From a virus: a stretch of 20,510 bases of DNA. This document shows positions 14,906 to 20,510 of this stretch, piece by piece; positions within the stretch are counted from its first letter, which is position 1, and every line of letters starts with the position of its first letter. Position numbers and translations under genes: made by a program. The stretch lies in IMG/VR virus record IMGVR_UViG_3300025096_000171, positions 1 through 20,510 of that record. One strand, 5' to 3'. The notes below the pieces were generated by a model. The model saw only the letters and a list, made by a program, of their open reading frames with translations. It was not told the DNA's origin and did no database searches.

Positions 14906-14925
14906 ATGTGTTAATATTAACACAT
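14906..14925. repeat. 20-bp perfect palindrome over the -10 box
   Basis: ATGTGTTAATATTAACACAT is a perfect inverted repeat. It covers the -10 hexamer TAATAT (14914-14919) and the likely start site of the riboswitch promoter. It could be an operator for a dimeric repressor, or chance in AT-rich DNA. Confidence 0.7.
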
Positions 14926-14942
14926 ATACTCTATATAGTCAA
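14914..14942 (-). promoter_or_regulatory. Sigma-70-type promoter for the riboswitch unit
   Basis: TTGACT (-35, 14942-14937) and TAATAT (-10, 14919-14914) are separated by exactly 17 bases. Transcription should start near 14907, right at the 5' end of aptamer 1 (14905). This is an early-type promoter read by host polymerase. Confidence 0.8.
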
Positions 14943-14973
14943 ATTGATTAATATAATGTAATATAATTTTATA

Positions 14974-15123
14974 TTATCTAAATCTTTCCGCAATATTTGC
15001 AGCATGATCATCCATTTTAATCAATTTATATCTCCAAACTCTTTCTAATAAACTAACAGAACGACCTAATTTCATCCTACAACAAATTTCTACTAACCTT
15101 AACCGATCATCTCTTTCAAGCAC
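14974..15123 (-). CDS. Small protein with GTG start, paralogue of the upstream gene
   Basis: GTG 15123 overlaps the upstream stop (GTGCTTGA) and opens a 49-aa frame: MLERDDRLRLVEICCRMKLG then RSVSLLERVWRYKLI and a short charged tail. It aligns with the upstream 63-aa protein: DRLRLVEICCR against YRLELTDICCR, and VSLLERVWRYKL against VSLDERIWMKKL. The two are therefore tandem paralogues, and matched reading frames argue that this short frame is coding. Unknown function; helical. Confidence 0.7.
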   Translation of the reverse strand: MLERDDRLRLVEICCRMKLGRSVSLLERVWRYKLIKMDDHAANIAERFR

Positions 15124-15307
15124 TATCTTCTACTTTATACGGACACAATAAAGACTCAGCAAGTTGCCGTGCTTGTAAATTAGCATCACATAATTTCTTC
15201 ATCCAAATTCTCTCATCCAAACTAACAGTATCATTGGCAATGATACGACAACAAATATCAGTAAGTTCTAATCTATACTTGGTACTTAACATTTTTTTAA
15301 AAGGCAT
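15116..15307 (-). CDS. Small cyanophage protein, upstream member of a paralogous pair
   Basis: The frame gives up to 63 residues, MPFKKMLSTKYRLELTDICC, then RIIANDTVSLDERIWMKKLC. ATG 15307 overlaps the purN end; ATG 15292 (MLSTKYRLEL), just after the purN stop, is an equally good start. Short proteins with KYRLxL...IxxRI...W..KL are common in T4-like cyanophages, unassigned. It is linked to the following paralogue by an 8-base overlap. Confidence 0.75.
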   Translation of the reverse strand: MPFKKMLSTKYRLELTDICCRIIANDTVSLDERIWMKKLCDANLQARQLAESLLCPYKVEDSA

Positions 15308-15818
15308 TAATAACTAATGGTAAAAGATAATGTTCCGCTTGTTGAATTGCTCTCTGTAACGAATCAATATTATCACCTGGAAGAATGGGTACGATTTGTT
15401 GTTTAATTATTCCACCAGAATCCAATTCTGCCGTGACAAAATGAACAGTACATCCAGTTTCATCATCTCCAGATTCTAACGCCTGTTCTACTGCATGTAA
15501 ACCTTTATACTTAGGAAGCAATGAAGGATGAAGATTTATTACTTTTCCTGCAAATGCTTCACAAAACTTCTTGGAAACAATTCTCATCCATCCTGCCATC
15601 ACAATAAGATCTACTTGATGAGCCTCAAAGATTGTAATAATATCACCCTCATCCTTACTAGCAATTCGAACAGATCTAATACCCAATCGCTCCGCCCTCT
15701 TCTGAGCACCACATTTCTTCTTATTGTACACCATCAGCACAATATCATGATCTGGACAAGAATGAACGATGTTTTCGAAATTTGTTCCTTCTCCGGAACA
15801 CATAACACCTATTCTCAT
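15297..15818 (-). CDS. purN: PurN, phosphoribosylglycinamide formyltransferase
   Basis: This 173-aa protein has the GAR transformylase fold: N-terminal MRIGVMCSGEGTNFENIV with the phosphate-binding loop, INLHPSLLPKYKG with the catalytic Asn and His, and the signature GCTVHFVTAELDSGGIIKQQ containing the catalytic Asp. It transfers formyl from 10-formyl-tetrahydrofolate to GAR in purine synthesis. It is a little shorter than bacterial PurN (about 190-210). ATG 15818 overlaps the preceding stop (ATGA). With purC about 3 kb away it supplies purines during infection. Confidence 0.95.
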   Translation of the reverse strand: MRIGVMCSGEGTNFENIVHSCPDHDIVLMVYNKKKCGAQKRAERLGIRSVRIASKDEGDIITIFEAHQVDLIVMAGWMRIVSKKFCEAFAGKVINLHPSLLPKYKGLHAVEQALESGDDETGCTVHFVTAELDSGGIIKQQIVPILPGDNIDSLQRAIQQAEHYLLPLVINAF

Positions 15819-16099
15819 TTCAATGGCTTTCCATGCTTATCCACCAAACCCATTTTTTTTATCTGACTAAAATTCGATTTCTGATTCTTCTTAATCTTCT
15901 TATATTCTTTAATAAGTTTATCTATTTCATTTTTAGATACATTAACTTTTAATTCTTTTTCATCTTCCTTTTCAACAAAACCAAGACCTTGCTTCTCAGT
16001 ATCTTCTTTATGTTCTACGTATTCATTTATATCATCTTGAATTTCATCACGGATGAGTGCATCTATCTGAGCCCTTAATAGATCATCGTTATGTTTCAT
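15815..16099 (-). CDS. Charged 94-aa protein before purN
   Basis: ATG 16099 follows AGGAGGAAGG. The product is charged and helical (MKHNDDLLRAQIDALIRDEI, then KNEIDKLIKEYKKIKKNQKS) and ends in KKMGLVDKHGKPLK. A coiled coil is likely. It overlaps both neighbours (ATGA at each end), so it belongs to the same transcript. No function recognised. Confidence 0.75.
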   Translation of the reverse strand: MKHNDDLLRAQIDALIRDEIQDDINEYVEHKEDTEKQGLGFVEKEDEKELKVNVSKNEIDKLIKEYKKIKKNQKSNFSQIKKMGLVDKHGKPLK

Positions 16100-16437
16100 C
16101 CCTTCCTCCTTTTCTTTTTTTCTGGTGATTTATATCCCCAAGTAACAGGACTCACTGTACCAAATCCATAATCAATCTTCTTTACATTCTTATACTTGTC
16201 ATAATAAAAATCAAAAATATTTGACATCTTACTAGAACGAGCAACATCTAAACATTCAGTTCCATCACAGTCATAATAAACATTAAAAGCATCTGTAGGA
16301 TATTTCTTCTCCTTTGATTTTTCTAAAGTTGTCTTCTCTTGGAGAATTTCGCAAGAATATGCAGAAGGATCAAACTCAACCTCTTCTTTTTTCTGTTCTT
16401 CAGCCACTTGTTTTTCTGTTTTAGTTTTAGTAGTCAT
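16096..16437 (-). CDS. Unknown protein (113 aa), lysine-rich ends
   Basis: ATG 16437 overlaps the previous stop (ATGA) and was preferred to the longer frame at 16452. The start MTTKTKTEKQVAEEQKKEEV is Lys/Glu-rich and probably disordered, the middle has YYDCDGTECLDVARSSKMSN and IFDFYYDKYKN, and the end is a basic KKKRRKG. The basic tail may bind nucleic acid. No family recognised. Confidence 0.7.
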   Translation of the reverse strand: MTTKTKTEKQVAEEQKKEEVEFDPSAYSCEILQEKTTLEKSKEKKYPTDAFNVYYDCDGTECLDVARSSKMSNIFDFYYDKYKNVKKIDYGFGTVSPVTWGYKSPEKKKRRKG

Positions 16438-17006
16438 GACCTGCCGCCCCAAGAAATATCAGGATATGCCTTTGCTACATGATCTTTAGTTATCTTATAC
16501 TTATCTCCCATTTTCTTATCTTTAACAAGAATCAATAACTCTGCCTCTTTTGGATGAAGACCCTGAAGCATATTAATAAACATCATCTCGCGACGAGCAG
16601 TAGTAAGTTTATCATTCCCACCTCGAATAAAATTATAGAAATTTATATATTCATGTCTAATAGATGTTTTATTCCTACCATCCAAGTCCTGTCCGGTCGC
16701 TGACTCCCCTCCCTGTGCCTCTCTAGCAAGGTTGTCTGATAGAGTACCAGCAAATGTAGTCTGAGCATTTGTCTCACCGTAGGGAACAGGTCCCTCAGGT
16801 AGCATACTCAGTACAGTTTCGTCAAAATTCCATATGGCCATAGCCTTAATAGAATCGTGTTCATATTTTTTTAATACCTCTACCTTTTTTGCAGCACTAC
16901 GTTGATTAGATGCTGCTTCAAATACCTCAAATACAAATGGATTAAGAGGTAATTCTGGGATAGGTGTTACCTTCCTAGTCTTCTTCGTCGTCGGTGTCTT
17001 CGTCAT
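16434..17006 (-). CDS. Conserved cyanophage protein, DUF6433-like
   Basis: ATG 17006 starts a 190-aa protein: MTKTPTTKKTRKVTPIPELP, a helical part (FEVFEAASNQRSAAKKVEVL), PEGPVPYGETNAQT, TSIRHEYINFYNFIRGGNDK, then MLQGLHPKEAELLILVKDKK and AYPDISWGGR. This pattern is very common in T4-like cyanophages, and I recall it as DUF6433, function unknown. The frame continues to a TTG at 17018, but ATG 17006 is better supported. It overlaps the preceding gene by 32 bases. Confidence 0.85.
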   Translation of the reverse strand: MTKTPTTKKTRKVTPIPELPLNPFVFEVFEAASNQRSAAKKVEVLKKYEHDSIKAMAIWNFDETVLSMLPEGPVPYGETNAQTTFAGTLSDNLAREAQGGESATGQDLDGRNKTSIRHEYINFYNFIRGGNDKLTTARREMMFINMLQGLHPKEAELLILVKDKKMGDKYKITKDHVAKAYPDISWGGRS

Positions 17007-17208
17007 AATTGTTTTCAAATCGAACTGCTACTATTTCATCAGGTACTACGTTACCATGTTCATCAAACATCTCTGGATGCGTATAGGCGGCTACGTATGC
17101 TGTTTCATAAGAATGTTGTCTTGCCATCCATCCTATCATACCTCCTACTAAAAGTGCAAGGAACGACACAACTGTCGTTAAAGTCAAAGTTACTATAGTA
17201 GTTTCCAT
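16975..17208 (-). CDS. Small membrane protein with acidic tail
   Basis: This 77-aa protein has one membrane helix at residues about 5-28 (VTLTLTTVVSFLALLVGGMI), then THPEMFDEHGNVVPDEIVAV and an acidic tail (YDEDTDDEED). The HPEMFDExGN segment occurs in small cyanophage membrane proteins by recollection. ATG 17208 follows GGGAGGAG at good spacing. The last 32 bases overlap the next gene in another frame. Probably inserted in the host membrane; role unknown. Confidence 0.8.
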   Translation of the reverse strand: METTIVTLTLTTVVSFLALLVGGMIGWMARQHSYETAYVAAYTHPEMFDEHGNVVPDEIVAVRFENNYDEDTDDEED

Positions 17209-17227
17209 GATACTCCTCCCAGAGATT

Positions 17228-17377
17228 TTATTTTTTTCTTATGTCCAAGTAAAAATTTAAATGAAAAACAATCTCAGTATTCCACAAAGCAATAAGTTTT
17301 CCAACTTTCACTTGAAAGGTCTTTGGTCTTTCTACTTTCCTCCTATTACGTAACAATAATTCGACTCCTCTATTCAT
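17228..17377 (-). CDS. Doubtful small ORF, 49 aa
   Basis: A frame from ATG 17377 reads MNRGVELLLRNRRKVERPKT, then FQVKVGKLIALWNTEIVFHL and NFYLDIRKK. It fills the gap between two genes but has no ribosome site at its ATG, begins inside a strong hairpin, and matches nothing recognised. Its basic and alternating hydrophobic pattern is protein-like, so it is listed with low confidence. A longer ATG at 17434 would overlap the previous gene. Confidence 0.3.
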   Translation of the reverse strand: MNRGVELLLRNRRKVERPKTFQVKVGKLIALWNTEIVFHLNFYLDIRKK

Positions 17378-17399
17378 CTGAATGGAGTCGTTTTTATTT
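17362..17399 (+). terminator. Strong hairpin with T run on the plus strand
   Basis: CGACTCC (17362-17368) pairs with GGAGTCG (17384-17390), with an inner ATTC/GAAT stem (17372-17375, 17380-17383), a 3-base bulge and an ATCT loop. TTTTTATTTA follows on the plus strand. It stands just after the stop of the minus-strand gene at 17394-17756, where a terminator would be expected, yet the T run points the other way (minus side: AATTATTGTT). It could act in both directions, weakly on the minus strand. Confidence 0.6.
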
Positions 17400-17756
17400 A
17401 GAGGTCTTTTTCCTTCTTCCAGGTCTCCTGTCATAACTATACCTTACGGCATCCTCAAGAATACGATGTAAATAATTTTTTATCTTTCTTGCCTGAGGTT
17501 TGGGGATGTGATGATATGCCTCACGCAATTGTTTATGATTATTATCCTTACCACCTCTAATATATTCCTCCAATTCCAATACAACATCTGCAAGTTCCTT
17601 AGCAGTGGAACTATCGATAAAAGAATCCACCTCCACCTTAGTGGTCTTACGATACTTCAGAAATTCATAAAACTTGAGTTGAAAATTTCCTCTAGTAAAC
17701 GCTAAGTCAATAGCATGTTCCACCAAATCATAAACGCTTTCGAAATCGTCTTTCAT
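17394..17756 (-). CDS. Conserved cyanophage protein (120 aa), unknown
   Basis: ATG 17756 overlaps the glutaredoxin stop (TAATG), preferred to an upstream start inside glutaredoxin. The protein is helical: MKDDFESVYDLVEHAIDLAF, KFYEFLKYRK, AKELADVVLELEEYIRGGKD, LREAYHHIPKPQARKIKNYL, then a basic SYDRRPGRRKKTSK. The ADVVLELEEYI-GGKD and PxARKIxxYLxxILEDA patterns occur in other cyanophage proteins, unassigned. The basic tail may contact nucleic acid. Confidence 0.8.
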   Translation of the reverse strand: MKDDFESVYDLVEHAIDLAFTRGNFQLKFYEFLKYRKTTKVEVDSFIDSSTAKELADVVLELEEYIRGGKDNNHKQLREAYHHIPKPQARKIKNYLHRILEDAVRYSYDRRPGRRKKTSK

Positions 17757-17992
17757 TAGACCAAACTCTTCTCCTTGAGATATTGAACTGTTTCTGTGCA
17801 ACCACCCAAATTAGTTCCATTAAGTACTACTTGGGGAAATGTGGACCCTTCTCCGAATTGTCCGTAAAAACTTTTCTTATCAAAGTCTTTACCTAATTTA
17901 TAATTTACATAATTTAGACTAGCTAACTCCATAACTTTTTGGATCTTGGTGCAATAAGGGCAACCATCTCGTGAATAAATTGTGAAGTTCAT
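17756..17992 (-). CDS. Glutaredoxin
   Basis: This 78-aa protein has the dithiol active site CPYC (11-14), STFPQVVLNG in place of the usual TVPQIF loop, and the GG-CTET segment for glutathione binding. It uses glutathione to reduce disulfides, typically ribonucleotide reductase, matching the role of T4 nrdC. Size is usual for the family. A third and extra Cys follows the GG (NLGGCTET). ATG 17992 is the only plausible start. It shares a base with the following ATG. Confidence 0.92.
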   Translation of the reverse strand: MNFTIYSRDGCPYCTKIQKVMELASLNYVNYKLGKDFDKKSFYGQFGEGSTFPQVVLNGTNLGGCTETVQYLKEKSLV

Positions 17993-18010
17993 ATTTTCGT
18001 GTTAAAAAAT

Positions 18011-18157
18011 TTATTTAGTGTTTATATCGTATTCAATTAAAACTTTTTTACTAGTTCTCCCACTCTGATCTAATGTTGTAGAAAAATGTATTTTTCCATT
18101 TAGATCTTCTGCGATGCTTTGAAGCATTTCTTTATAGTCATCTGGTAATTCAGTCAT
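18011..18157 (-). CDS. Small unknown protein (48 aa)
   Basis: ATG 18157 gives MTELPDDYKEMLQSIAEDLN then GKIHFSTTLDQSGRTSKKVL and IEYDINTK. It begins 8 bases inside the end of the preceding 34-aa frame, and the coherent overlap chain supports coding. An amphipathic helix is followed by two probable strands. No family recognised. Confidence 0.65.
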   Translation of the reverse strand: MTELPDDYKEMLQSIAEDLNGKIHFSTTLDQSGRTSKKVLIEYDINTK

Positions 18158-18254
18158 TTTGTTTAAGAGCTAACCCTAAAAGATAAACAGGGATGACAGC
18201 GACTATGCCACCCAATATAACAAATCCCATCTCAGTAATAACACTATCCATCAT
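18150..18254 (-). CDS. Small single-helix membrane protein (34 aa)
   Basis: ATG 18254 (or 18251) gives MMDSVITEMGFVILGGIVAV then IPVYLLGLALKQND, one clear membrane helix. It overlaps neighbours at both ends. Too short for a family call; such tiny membrane peptides are common in phage early regions. Confidence 0.65.
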   Translation of the reverse strand: MMDSVITEMGFVILGGIVAVIPVYLLGLALKQND

Positions 18255-18381
18255 CCTTTTTCTCCTTTTTCATAATACGATCATACTCTTCAGCAGAATC
18301 AAGGAATGCCTTTTTACATTCTTCAACACCCCACTTAGGATCATCGAATACACTCTCTTCCGGTTCTAAATTTCCATGCAT
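18244..18381 (-). CDS. Small charged protein (45 aa)
   Basis: ATG 18381 shares one base with the previous stop (TAATG). The product reads MHGNLEPEESVFDDPKWGVE, then ECKKAFLDSAEEYDRIMKKE and a short KKDDG end. The FDDPKWGVEE segment followed by a helix resembles other small cyanophage proteins by recollection. Function unknown. Confidence 0.7.
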   Translation of the reverse strand: MHGNLEPEESVFDDPKWGVEECKKAFLDSAEEYDRIMKKEKKDDG

Positions 18382-18752
18382 TACGTTTTTCTCCTTGGTA
18401 CTTTAATAGTCCATGATGGTGATACTAAATCTACCATCTCAAACTCTTTCATAGCCTTTTCCCTTCTGTTTAATTCATCTTCCCGTCCAGGTTCAGGTGC
18501 TATCTGTCCATACTGAGGAAGCATCTCTTGATTATCTGCAATCTCCCAGATCATCATATCTGTTTGCTCAAATAATGAATCAAACGTCATTCTGGTTCGC
18601 AATTCACTTGCAGTTTCCTGTATCTCATCATCATTCAATTGTATATCTGCATAAGAGGATATTGTATTAAGAAACTTCACACGATCCTTAACCAACTCAT
18701 TAAGATTTATACTAATCCAGCAATCATTAGAAATTGTCATCGGTTCATCCAT
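18381..18752 (-). CDS. Unknown 123-aa protein
   Basis: ATG 18752 gives a mainly helical protein: MDEPMTISNDCWISINLNEL, DDEIQETASELRTRMTFDSL, then a Pro-rich linker (QYGQIAPEPGRED) and a basic end (TIKVPRRKT). It overlaps the 31-aa membrane peptide gene by 16 bases and the next gene by one. No family recognised. Confidence 0.75.
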   Translation of the reverse strand: MDEPMTISNDCWISINLNELVKDRVKFLNTISSYADIQLNDDEIQETASELRTRMTFDSLFEQTDMMIWEIADNQEMLPQYGQIAPEPGREDELNRREKAMKEFEMVDLVSPSWTIKVPRRKT

Positions 18753-18832
18753 AATTCAATTAAAGTTATTTCAACATAGGTTAAAGTCAGTGCTACTGTA
18801 ATGAGTCCTGTCCACCAAATAATATAGTCCAT
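18737..18832 (-). CDS. Small membrane peptide (31 aa)
   Basis: ATG 18832, 7 bases after the purC stop, gives MDYIIWWTGLITVALTLTYV then EITLIELWMNR, with one membrane helix and a WW pair. Similar MDYxxWWTG peptides occur in cyanophage genomes by recollection. It fills the only gap between purC and the next gene. Confidence 0.6.
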   Translation of the reverse strand: MDYIIWWTGLITVALTLTYVEITLIELWMNR

Positions 18833-18839
18833 ATTAGTA

Positions 18840-19535
18840 TTACGCAAATTGTCTCAACTTAGTTAGGATGTATTTGTATGCTTCTACTATATCACCTTCA
18901 TCCTTTCTGAACAAGTCCTTATCAAATCTTTCTCTCGTATCTTTTTTCCAGAGTCGCATATTGTCAGGTGATAATTCATCGGCAAGATACAAATCACCAT
19001 GAACATCATAACCAAACTCCAATTTAAAATCAACTAGATCAATACCCATAAGCAAGAACAATTGCTGTAAGACACCATTAATCTCTAATGCTCTCTCAGT
19101 AAGAGGTTTAGTATCAACTCCCATTAACCTTACACGATCAGGAGTCAATAAAGGATCATTCTTACTATCATCCTTTAAAAAGAACTCAACAATTGGTGGT
19201 TGAATAAGAGTACCTTCATGAAGATGAGTGGTCTTAACAATAGAACCTGCAGCAATATTCCTAACAATAACTTCTACAGGTGCAATAGTAAGTTTTTTAC
19301 AAATCAAAGAATCAAGACCATCAAGTTGTAAAAAATGAGATCTAATACCATACGATGCTAACTTCTCAAAAAGTAATGCTGAAATCAAACAACAAGTAGC
19401 ACCCTTATCTTTTGGATACTCTGCACGTTGTCCGTTCCATGCAGTCACTTTATCATGAAATACAATCTTGACCTTCTCTGCATCACCATCAACATCATAG
19501 ACAGTCTTTACTTTTCCTTTAAGAATTTCATTCAT
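18840..19535 (-). CDS. purC: PurC, SAICAR synthetase
   Basis: This 231-aa protein has both SAICAR synthetase signatures: IAPVEVIVRNIAAGS and LVDFKLEFG, with KTVYDVDG near the N-terminus and LADELSPDNMRLW near the end. It joins CAIR and aspartate to give SAICAR in purine synthesis. Length is close to the usual 235-240. ATG 19535 (MNEILKGKVK) was chosen: GAAGAAGG precedes it and it overlaps the upstream stop as TAATG; a TTG at 19550 would start earlier. It works with PurN on phage purine supply. Confidence 0.95.
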   Translation of the reverse strand: MNEILKGKVKTVYDVDGDAEKVKIVFHDKVTAWNGQRAEYPKDKGATCCLISALLFEKLASYGIRSHFLQLDGLDSLICKKLTIAPVEVIVRNIAAGSIVKTTHLHEGTLIQPPIVEFFLKDDSKNDPLLTPDRVRLMGVDTKPLTERALEINGVLQQLFLLMGIDLVDFKLEFGYDVHGDLYLADELSPDNMRLWKKDTRERFDKDLFRKDEGDIVEAYKYILTKLRQFA

Positions 19536-20083
19536 TACCTTCTTCCCCAAATTACTAAAGAACGTCTTACTCCCTTTGTGACTGCATTTACTCTATGCCG
19601 AAACAATGAGGGGAATATAATCATATCACCTTGATTCTCTTCTACCTTAAACGACTTTCCATTATCTATATTCTCAAACTCCAATTGCCCACCTTCATAG
19701 TCATTGGGATTAGATAAAAATAAAGAAGCAGAGACATCTCTATCCAATGATGGATCATCTATACAGTCCCAATGATAATGGTAATACATTCCTTCCTTAT
19801 ATTCCGCATATTGTGGAGATTCAATTTGATTAATAGGAAACAAAAGATGTTGGGCACAAGCTTCCAAATAGGATCTTATCACAACCGTTAAAATTTTATC
19901 AATTACAGGATCCTCACCTCTTTCAAAAAAGGTATTTACTGATTTCCTATGATCCGTCACTTCAAATAATTTCTCTTCAGATTCAACAACAGATTTCTCA
20001 CATCTAGATGAACCAAAATCAGACAGAATCTTACACTCCTCTGGAGTTAAAATGCTACGACCAAATATAGTACGAGGTAACAT
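19535..20083 (-). CDS. 2-oxoglutarate/Fe(II)-dependent oxygenase
   Basis: This 182-aa protein has the iron triad of the prolyl-4-hydroxylase-like family: H104-W-D106 in YHYHWD, and H163 in PSLFRHRV, with R173/R174 (VRRSLV) to bind 2-oxoglutarate. SASLFLSNPNDYEGGQLEFE is typical. Such enzymes hydroxylate proteins or nucleic acids; the substrate here is unknown. They are frequent in T4-like cyanophages and have been linked to 2-oxoglutarate use under nitrogen stress, unproven here. ATG 20083 and the stop both overlap neighbours as TAATG. Confidence 0.9.
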   Translation of the reverse strand: MLPRTIFGRSILTPEECKILSDFGSSRCEKSVVESEEKLFEVTDHRKSVNTFFERGEDPVIDKILTVVIRSYLEACAQHLLFPINQIESPQYAEYKEGMYYHYHWDCIDDPSLDRDVSASLFLSNPNDYEGGQLEFENIDNGKSFKVEENQGDMIIFPSLFRHRVNAVTKGVRRSLVIWGRR

Positions 20084-20358
20084 TATGTTCTACCATCACC
20101 TGCTCGGTTCTGTAAGGGACTACCTGGACCAAACCCCTCCTTCCATTGATTCTTCTCATAATCAAAATTAGAATGTGGTTCTGCAGAAACTACAGGGTTC
20201 TTAGTGTTATTTGTCAAACTAATAAACTTATCTGCTGCGAATGTACCACCAATATTAACAGAGATCTCATCTCCATCATTCCATACAGGATCTCCATTCT
20301 TCTTACGCATATCCAGAGCCTTCTCTAGATCATCAATAATCTTTTGTGTGATCTTCAT
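20083..20358 (-). CDS. Unknown 91-aa protein
   Basis: ATG 20358 gives MKITQKIIDDLEKALDMRKK, a short strand-rich middle (DGDEISVNIGGTFAADKFIS) and a Gly/Pro-rich end (FGPGSPLQNRAGDGRT). It shares a base with the oxygenase ATG, suggesting coupled translation and perhaps a common pathway. No family recognised. Confidence 0.75.
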   Translation of the reverse strand: MKITQKIIDDLEKALDMRKKNGDPVWNDGDEISVNIGGTFAADKFISLTNNTKNPVVSAEPHSNFDYEKNQWKEGFGPGSPLQNRAGDGRT

Positions 20359-20397
20359 TATTTTTTATTCAGTGGCCAGATTAGTTTAAACATACAT

Positions 20398-20510
20398 CTA
20401 TGTAGGTTTATGGTGCTTCATACCATCATGATTACCATCATTGGGCAACTTACCATATACCAGATATTCTACACATTGAAGAGATCCTTCTACCCTAGCC
20501 AACTGCAATT
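20398..20510 (-). CDS. C-terminal end of an unknown protein, cut by window edge
   Basis: A frame open from the right edge ends at TAG 20398-20400 after 36 visible residues: LQLARVEGSLQCVEYLVYGK, then LPNDGNHDGMKHHKPT. The other two minus-strand frames close early, so this is the likely one. Too little is visible for a family call. Confidence 0.5.
   Translation of the reverse strand, partial: LQLARVEGSLQCVEYLVYGKLPNDGNHDGMKHHKPT

Noticed and set aside
14811-14907. Two repeats of about 45 bases, considered as a CRISPR-like or recombination repeat
   Set aside because: Only two copies, 3-base spacer, paired bases change together, and the pattern matches a riboswitch aptamer.
18002-18033. TTGAAT-17-TAAATT as a promoter before glutaredoxin
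   Set aside because: Weak match in AT-rich DNA at the end of a coding frame; not supported by anything else.

Overview
The window is a segment of a T4-like (myovirus) marine cyanophage genome, most like phages of marine Synechococcus or Prochlorococcus. The argument rests on recognisable T4 core genes (gp51, gp26, gp54, gp4, gp48, gp53, gp32, gp59, gp33) mixed with genes typical of cyanophages (phoH, thyX, purN, purC, a glutaredoxin, a 2OG-Fe(II) oxygenase, a cyanobacterial YRG-repeat peptide), low GC, tightly overlapping genes and T4-type late promoters (TATAAATA). Assignments come from reading motifs; no database search was run.

Layout. (1) Positions 1-6105, minus strand, are structural genes: two large related virion proteins (the first runs off the left edge), then gp51, gp26 and gp54 of the baseplate hub and tail-tube start. 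(2) Positions 6147-9107, plus strand, are gp4 (head completion), an unknown protein, gp48 (tail-tube cap) and gp53 (baseplate wedge). A late promoter at 6107 lies in the divergent gap. (3) Positions 9108-14498, minus strand, are replication, transcription and nucleotide genes: thyX, phoH, a PD-(D/E)XK exonuclease, gp33 (late-transcription coactivator), gp59 (helicase loader), gp32 (ssDNA-binding protein) and small unknowns. (4) Positions 14527-14942, minus strand, form a self-contained regulatory unit: a near-consensus sigma-70 promoter with a 20-bp palindrome on its -10 box, two tandem glutamine-riboswitch-like aptamers of the Downstream-peptide (glutamine-II) type, a 63-aa YRG-repeat peptide gene and a rho-independent terminator. 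(5) Positions 14974-20510, minus strand, are a compact run of auxiliary metabolic genes (purN, purC, glutaredoxin, oxygenase) and many small genes, several under 50 codons, linked by ATGA or TAATG overlaps. A partial gene runs off the right edge.

How it fits together: the right half would supply early functions (purine and thymidylate synthesis, redox, replication, switch to late transcription through gp33) and the left half late virion parts. The most interesting element is the glutamine-sensing peptide module at 14.5-14.9 kb, which suggests the phage reads host nitrogen status. No tRNA, CRISPR array or insertion sequence was seen, and no stretch over 300 bases lacks a gene.
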